64,000 nucleotides of DNA from an uncultured Christensenellaceae bacterium (lineage in GTDB: Bacteria; Bacillota; Clostridia; Christensenellales; Pumilibacteraceae): positions 558,001 to 622,000 of the forward strand of contig CAJULQ010000001.1 of the NCBI GenBank assembly GCA_910587595.1. Direction: 5' to 3'. Positions 59,440-64,000 of the stretch are shown one piece after another. Made by a program: the position numbers and the translations under genes. How positions within the stretch are numbered: position 1 is the first letter of the stretch; the number at the start of each line of letters is the position of its first letter. Below the pieces are notes generated by a model that was not told the origin of the DNA, made no database searches, and saw only the letters and a program-made list of their open reading frames with translations.

Positions 59440-60641
59440 ATGCTCGCGTCACCCGCTATGCGCGCGAAATTTCCGGCCACATAGTTTGCTTCCTCATCGG
59501 TCAAACACGTGTGCAAAGGTAGCGACACGGCGTTGGCATAGTTGGCATAGGCGTTGGGAAACGCGTCGATGGAATACCCCAACCGCTTGTAAGCCGTATG
59601 CATGGGCAGAGGCTTATAGTGCACGTTGCACGCGATCCCCTTTTGCGCCATTTGCGCGATGATCTCGTTGCGGCGCGTTTCGGTGATATGCGGCACGCGC
59701 GCGATATATAAATGCCCCGACGAAGTGTGTTCGCTCGTGTAATGAGGCAACACTTTTATACCGAGCGGCACAAACGACGCATCGTACAGCTTTACGATCT
59801 CTTTGCGTCGACAAAGCATTTGCGGATAGCGCTCGAATTGCGCCAACCCCATCGCGGCGGCCACGTCAGTCATGTTACACTTATACCACGTGCCGATGAT
59901 GTCGTATTCCCACGCGCCCAACTGCATTTTGGCAAGCGCGTCTTTGTTTTGTCCGTGCAAAGACAACAATTGCAAACGGCGATAGATCTCTTGGTCGTCT
60001 ACCCCGTCGATATGCCGCCAAGTGAGCGCGCCGCCTTCGCCCGTGGTAAAATTTTTAACGGCGTGAAAAGAAAAAGCGGAAAAATCGGCAATACTGCCCG
60101 TCTTTTTTCCTTTGCGCTCGGCGCCGAACGAATGCGCCGTATCCGCCAACACAACAATGCGGCCTATGGCTTTTTGTATATCGTTGTTGGCCGCAAACAT
60201 GCTTTTTTTGCGCTCTACGATTTGAAAAATCGTATCGTAATCGCACGGGATACCGCCCAGATCCACGGGGATAACGGCTTTGGTGCGCGGCGTGATCGCC
60301 CGTTCCAAAGCCTCGTAATCCATTTCCAAACTGTCTTTTTGCGTATCGATCAATACCGGTTTTGCCCCGACGTGACACACCACCGACGCCGAGGCGGTGT
60401 ATGTATAGGCCGACGTGATCACCTCATCGCCTTCGCCGATCCCCAATAACCGCAACGCCATTTCGGCGCACGCCGTTTGCGAATTAAGACACACGCATTT
60501 TGCCGCGCCCACATAATTTGCCACGGTTTCTTCCAACCGTTTTACACGCGGCCCCGTTGTGATCCAACCCGACCGCAACGCATTCGCCACTTCTTCGATC
60601 TCGCGTTCGGAAATATCAGGCGGTGAAAATTTAATTTGCAT
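59433..60641 (-). CDS. DegT/DnrJ/EryC1 sugar aminotransferase
   Basis: This 402-aa PLP enzyme has the lysine site in FSFHAVKNFTTGEGGAL, the N-terminal RSGWITTGPRVKRLEETV, and VCLNSQTACAEMALRL. It aminates a keto-sugar nucleotide such as UDP-4-keto-6-deoxy sugar. The start is the ATG at 60639-60641; an earlier ATG at 60659 adds six residues and has no better site. First gene of the glycan cluster. It pairs with the sugar transferase as in bacillosamine-type pathways; the dehydratase is not in the cluster. Confidence 0.9.
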   Translation of the reverse strand: MQIKFSPPDISEREIEEVANALRSGWITTGPRVKRLEETVANYVGAAKCVCLNSQTACAEMALRLLGIGEGDEVITSAYTYTASASVVCHVGAKPVLIDTQKDSLEMDYEALERAITPRTKAVIPVDLGGIPCDYDTIFQIVERKKSMFAANNDIQKAIGRIVVLADTAHSFGAERKGKKTGSIADFSAFSFHAVKNFTTGEGGALTWRHIDGVDDQEIYRRLQLLSLHGQNKDALAKMQLGAWEYDIIGTWYKCNMTDVAAAMGLAQFERYPQMLCRRKEIVKLYDASFVPLGIKVLPHYTSEHTSSGHLYIARVPHITETRRNEIIAQMAQKGIACNVHYKPLPMHTAYKRLGYSIDAFPNAYANYANAVSLPLHTCLTDEEANYVAGNFARIAGDASIC

Positions 60642-60702
60642 AGGGGTTACCGTCCTCATTCGTTGTCGTCCATTTAATAGTAGGTGCCCGTTTTTTGTGT
60701 TC

Positions 60703-60731
60703 ATTATACTATATCTATAACAGAAAATCAA
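60703..60731 (-). promoter_or_regulatory. Promoter of the glycan cluster
   Basis: Minus strand TTGATT (60726-60731), 17 bases, TATAAT (60703-60708). It would drive the whole cluster, down to the flippase. Confidence 0.65.
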
Positions 60732-60865
60732 TCGATTGCATGAAAACTTTTTCAAATGCGTTCGAAAATCGAGGCTACAAGCCCCAAAACAAAAACGATA
60801 ACGTTACGTCTTTGCCGTTGCGCTCATACGAACCGAGTTCGAACGTTTTGTCGCACTTACAAAAT

Positions 60866-60903
60866 ACAAAAACAAAGTCCCGAATTTTTTTCGGAACTTT
60901 GTT
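60866..60903 (-). terminator. Terminator of the decayed GH65 gene
   Basis: In minus-strand RNA AAAGTTCCGAA pairs with TTCGGGACTTT (one G-U), loop AAAAA, then a T run. Confidence 0.75.
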
Positions 60904-60915
60904 TTTCTCGCTGTA

Positions 60916-61690
60916 TCACAGTTTGATTTCCACGGCTCGGTTTTTTTCGCTTAGAGCAAAAACATTTTCACCGCATTCGATAGGAACATCTCCGCCCTCG
61001 ATCAGTTCGAAACGCGCTTTTTCCGACGAAATTTCAACGCGGACGATCGACCCCCTAAAACGCAGTTTGAAAGAATAAGACTGCCAGCCGTCCGCGGTTC
61101 CATATAGTCGAAGATCTTTTTTTTCATCTCGATCGTAAATTCGTTGCTGCAAAGGAACATAAGCAGCACCAAATCGGCTTGTTTGCAAACTTGCATACGC
61201 CAAAGATTGAGCGGATGATAATGGAACAGCATGGGCATTCTTTTCGGATCGAGCGAATCCAAATCCACCGGGTCGCGATACATAAATTGGTCGTCTTGCA
61301 TATACATATCGTATTCTTGATTGTACGGCAAATACATATTGTCGGCGGCGCGTTTCCAAAGCAACAGTTCGGCATCGGTCAATCCGCATTTTTCTTTTAA
61401 TCGAGCGTATTTTTTCGGATATTCGTTTTTGAGCAGCTCCGCCGTTTCCAAGGAATAGCGCAAATGCTTTCGCGTCAGATAGTTGGTATAACAGTTGTTG
61501 TCCACAAGAGGCGTATATTCGTCGGGGCCGCAAATAACGTTAATGCAGAATTTTCCGCCCTTTTCCTTTATAAACGCGCCGCGGTGCGCCAAACAGCGCG
61601 ACCTTTCGACTTGTCCAAAATACGGTAACGGTAAATCAAAAGCTGTTTTGCGGTTTCGGGAAACGTATAATTTTTTATAATTTCTGCTTT
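60916..61690 (-). pseudogene. GH65 family glycoside phosphorylase remnant
   Basis: Three pieces in two or three frames match one GH65 (kojibiose/maltose phosphorylase) protein. Piece 1 near 61600-61670 has FPETAKQLLIYRYRILDKSK. Piece 2 has MAHRGAF then FCINVICGPDEYTPLVDN and a long helical part to KKKIFDYMEPRT. Piece 3 has DGWQSYSFKLRFRGS and the C-terminal domain ending at 60916. The joins skip the catalytic middle and a region before the C-terminal domain, and change frame at SKGR and at EPRT/DGWQ. The N-terminal half is gone. Decay by several deletions is clear. A terminator is still present. Confidence 0.85.
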
Positions 61691-61780
61691 TATACTCCTT
61701 GTTTTATTTTTTTATCTTTTTTTCTTTTCGTGATACCATTGTATTACTAAAAAACAAAATTTGCATAAGGAGCATTTTTT

Positions 61781-62253
61781 ATGGACCACGCTTACGCTCG
61801 CGTTTCCGCTTTCGATCAAAATTTCGACAGACAATTCGACTCGTTTCTCGCACAAGGAATTTCTCCGCGCAATATTTATTCCGATAAAAAGTCGGGCAAA
61901 GATTTCGAGCGAACCAATTACAAACGCTTTATCCGAAAGCTCAGACAAGGCGATTTGCTCATTATTAAATCGATCGACCGACTCGGCCGCAACTATGAAA
62001 TGATCATGGAAGAATGGCGCAAGATCACCAAAATCATAGGAGCAGACATACTCGTTCTGGATATGCCGCTACTCGACACGCGCGATTGGAATAAATCTCT
62101 TACAAGCAAATTCGTTTCCGATCTTGTTTTGCAAATTCTTTCCTATGTTGCGGAAACAGAACGCGAAAACATAAAAGCCCGTCAACGCGAAGGGATCGCG
62201 GCAGCCAAGCGTCGCGGCGTCAAATTCGGCAGACCACCCGTTCCCGTTCCGCA
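61781..62253 (+). pseudogene. Serine recombinase (resolvase/invertase), C-terminus replaced
   Basis: The N-terminal catalytic domain is complete. YARVSAFDQNFDRQ has the nucleophile Ser9, then KSIDRLGRNYEMIMEEW and the AETERENIKARQREGIAAA hinge, up to GVKFGRPPVPVP. The family continues with a helix-turn-helix; here the frame enters foreign sequence at residue 158 and only stops at 62497. AAGGAG eight bases before the ATG supports expression. The DNA-binding half is missing, so the product is probably inactive as a recombinase. Confidence 0.85.
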
Positions 62254-62358
62254 CAATTCAAACGTGCTTAATTTCTCTTTGTTTTTTATCGCCCAATTTA
62301 CTATATCCGATTTTTTACTGTCGTGGGCAATTAAAGCAATTATTTTTGTCTTTTTCAT
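62239..62358 (-). pseudogene. mgsA: Methylglyoxal synthase N-terminal fragment
   Basis: ATG at 62356-62358, then KKTKIIALIAHDSKKSD, NWAIKNKEKLSTFELCGTGT: the first 40 residues of methylglyoxal synthase, including the substrate-loop start GTGT. After codon 40 the frame runs into the recombinase antisense. The enzyme, which makes methylglyoxal from dihydroxyacetone phosphate, is cut here. The 12 bases 62239-62250 belong to both genes' conserved coding, so they are a microhomology join. Confidence 0.8.
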
Positions 62359-62371
62359 AAAATTAACTCTA

Positions 62372-62395
62372 CATACGGGCATTTCTGCCCGTATG
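62372..62395 (-). other. Perfect hairpin upstream of mgsA fragment
   Basis: CATACGGGCA and TGCCCGTATG pair fully around a four-base loop (GAAA on the minus strand, a GNRA loop). It lies between the surface protein stop (62411) and the mgsA start. No T run follows within a few bases. May end the surface protein message or shield its 3' end. Confidence 0.55.
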
Positions 62396-62410
62396 CGAGT
62401 TATCTCCTTT

Positions 62411-64000
62411 TTACGCTACCGTTTTAGGGGTAGGAAGTTCGTTTGCAGTATAGTTCCAACCTTCGCCGAGCGTGGTTTTGAGCGCTTCGCCGTATAAGTC
62501 GCTTTCTGCCGCAACCGTTACGTTTCCGTCAACGTCTGCCGCAGAAGCCGTACCGTTTACACGAACGCTGTTGAATACGCCGAAGTAATTAAGCGTTCCG
62601 TCCTCTCTCGTAAAGTTTGTAAGGTCAACACCCATAGACGGTGCGATTGCTTTTACAATGGCATCCATAGGAATCGAACCGACGGATTTCAGTTCGCTTG
62701 CAAGAACGGAAGTTCCCGTCGCCGTCAACGCGGACATATCAATGCAGCCCGTTATTCTGTCGCCTTGAATGCCGAACATTGCGCCGACAAGCCCCATCGT
62801 TGCATCGAACCCACCGAGTATTCCGCCCGTGGCGAACGACTGTCCCGTAACAACCGCAGAGTTATTGTTGCTAAATATCATAGTCGCTTTTGCAAGACTG
62901 TTTTGAATATATCCGTAACGCTGTAAGCCCGAAAGTCCGCCGAAGTAAATATCGGTAGGACCTACCGCTTTGGTGTAGTTAAACGTTACGTTACCGCTGT
63001 AAGTTACGCCTTGTAAGTAAGTCGAGCTTGCCGTTGCGCCGCCGAGATATACGTTTACGGGGACGTCTGCTTTGGTAGGTTGCTGCATATAATCAACCGT
63101 ATCGTACTGACCTACCGTAGTGCGGCTATCCGTAAGCGTATAAGTTACGTTTACATTTTTAGCATCGCAGTTCTTTACCCAAGCATAACCCTCGCCTACA
63201 AGTCCGCCGATATAGTTGGCTTCATAGGACTTGCCTTCAAGTATCTTATCCGTCGCAGTCGTTACATTTATCGTGGAATCGACAACATTACAGTTTTTAG
63301 CGTTGCCGCCCCAATGTCCCGCAAATAATCCCGCAACCGCAACATACCAAACATTCTTGGTCGATACGGTTATCGTTGCATTTGACACCGTGCAGTTTTC
63401 AAACAACGTATCTGTACCCTGTACAAAAGCTGCAAGAACGGAAACATAGGCGTGATTGTCAGATTCATAATTCGTAATCGTTACGGTTGCTCCGTCGATA
63501 GTAAGATTTTTAACCGTACAATTTACGGCACTTGCAAATAAAGCCGTCGTACCGTCGGCACTACCTTCAACTTGTGCTATTACATTATCCGTAAAGTCCA
63601 ACGTAGAAAGCTGTAAGCCCGAAATTTTATGTCCGTTTCCGTCCAACGTACCTCTGAATGAATACAACCACCAAGCGGGCTGATAGAACTCATAATTTGC
63701 ATAATACAAGCCGACGGGCGTCCATTCTTCCGTAAGGGTAATATCTGCCGTGAGTTTATACCAACCTGTAAGATCGTTTGCCATATCTTTAAGCTGTGCG
63801 GCAGTAGATATTTCCTTTACCTCTACCCAACGAGCATAAAGCGTTGTGTTGTCGGTAATTTCCATTACGGCATTCTGTAAGTGTGCGGGCGGTTGATTAT
63901 ACGTTGTTTCCAATTTCGTGCCGAACAAATACTCCTTATCGGAAGCACCGTTCGTAAGCGTAGGATTAGCTACCGTGTACCAACCTGCAAATTTGTATCC
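62411..64000 (-). CDS. Large repeat surface protein, C-terminal part (runs off window)
   Basis: At least 529 codons are open to the window edge. The N-terminal visible part is an InlB B-repeat end (GYKFAGWYTVANPT ... NTTLYARWVEV). Then come STAAQLKDMANDLTGWYKL, FRGTLDGNGHKISGLQLS and GLUG-like motifs such as ANYIGGLVGEGYAWVKNC and VKNLTIDGATVTI, which form a right-handed beta-helix in adhesins. It ends near ANELPTPKTVA; no LPXTG-type sorting signal is at this end. Probably secreted or wall-associated. The composition differs from the regions beside it. Confidence 0.75.
   Translation of the reverse strand, partial: GYKFAGWYTVANPTLTNGASDKEYLFGTKLETTYNQPPAHLQNAVMEITDNTTLYARWVEVKEISTAAQLKDMANDLTGWYKLTADITLTEEWTPVGLYYANYEFYQPAWWLYSFRGTLDGNGHKISGLQLSTLDFTDNVIAQVEGSADGTTALFASAVNCTVKNLTIDGATVTITNYESDNHAYVSVLAAFVQGTDTLFENCTVSNATITVSTKNVWYVAVAGLFAGHWGGNAKNCNVVDSTINVTTATDKILEGKSYEANYIGGLVGEGYAWVKNCDAKNVNVTYTLTDSRTTVGQYDTVDYMQQPTKADVPVNVYLGGATASSTYLQGVTYSGNVTFNYTKAVGPTDIYFGGLSGLQRYGYIQNSLAKATMIFSNNNSAVVTGQSFATGGILGGFDATMGLVGAMFGIQGDRITGCIDMSALTATGTSVLASELKSVGSIPMDAIVKAIAPSMGVDLTNFTREDGTLNYFGVFNSVRVNGTASAADVDGNVTVAAESDLYGEALKTTLGEGWNYTANELPTPKTVA

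Noticed and set aside
62253..62497. C-terminal 80 codons of the recombinase frame as a new domain
   Set aside because: They are antisense of the mgsA fragment, the hairpin and the end of the surface protein gene, so the extension is accidental.

Overview
The window looks like a chromosome segment of an endospore-forming Bacillota (Clostridia-like) bacterium. It carries an intact spoIIAA-spoIIAB-sigF operon, a CotF-type spore coat protein and strong GGAGG-type ribosome binding sites. It also has a BirA-controlled biotin locus, MoxR/DUF58/VWA envelope genes, and lipoproteins with InlB-type repeats. Coding bases are moderately GC-rich except in the glycan cluster. I cannot name the genus from sequence alone; a gut Christensenellales-type lineage is a guess.

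Layout. (1) 1-8583: one end of an integrated phage-like element, all genes on the minus strand, abutting the 3' end of tRNA-Ser(GGA). From right to left it runs: a leader with two tandem hairpins, an unknown 300-aa protein, an RHH protein, an XRE regulator, an ERF annealing protein, a PD-(D/E)XK exonuclease, a NinB-like protein, an HNH nuclease, SSB, a small protein, a DnaD-type initiator, a DnaC-type loader and a second HNH nuclease. It ends with a formylglycine-enzyme/C-type-lectin-fold protein that looks like the variable protein of a diversity-generating retroelement (DGR), then a GIY-YIG nuclease cut by the window edge. (2) 8584-14232: tRNA-Ser, the spoIIA operon, a Met-Asp-Phe-Thr-Tyr tRNA array, a short membrane protein predicted to be leaderless, two paralogous orphan genes, a Qnr-like pentapeptide protein and a lipid kinase. 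(3) 14296-18828: the operon bioY-bioB-bioD-bioA, divergent from birA, with a BirA-type operator between them. (4) 18879-26854: small genes, tRNA-Ser(GCT), an eda pseudogene, an MFS transporter, CotF, two membrane proteins, an M18 aminopeptidase and GluQRS. (5) 26902-33851: a complete phosphorelay (hybrid kinase, REC-HD-GYP-GGDEF regulator, HPt), divergent from a DnaJ/coiled-coil/Sel1 fusion. (6) 33900-49149: a MoxR-DUF58-VWA-VWA envelope operon with three large lipoproteins. (7) 49304-60641: a surface-glycan cluster (DegT aminotransferase, initiating sugar transferase, GT2, GT14, GT32, TagF-like, Wzy-like, TarI-like, epimerase, GT4, flippase) with an AT-rich middle part. (8) 60866-64000: a scrap zone with a decayed GH65 phosphorylase, a serine recombinase joined to an mgsA fragment, and the C-terminal part of a large repeat surface protein.

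The most unusual items are the DGR-type variable protein inside an early/replication phage operon, the tandem co-varying leader hairpins at the head of that operon, the recombinase/mgsA microhomology junction, the internal duplication in BioA, the C9 tract inside a DnaJ-Sel1 promoter, and the two-gene orphan family at 11550-12579. All assignments come from reading motifs and gene order; no database search was run.
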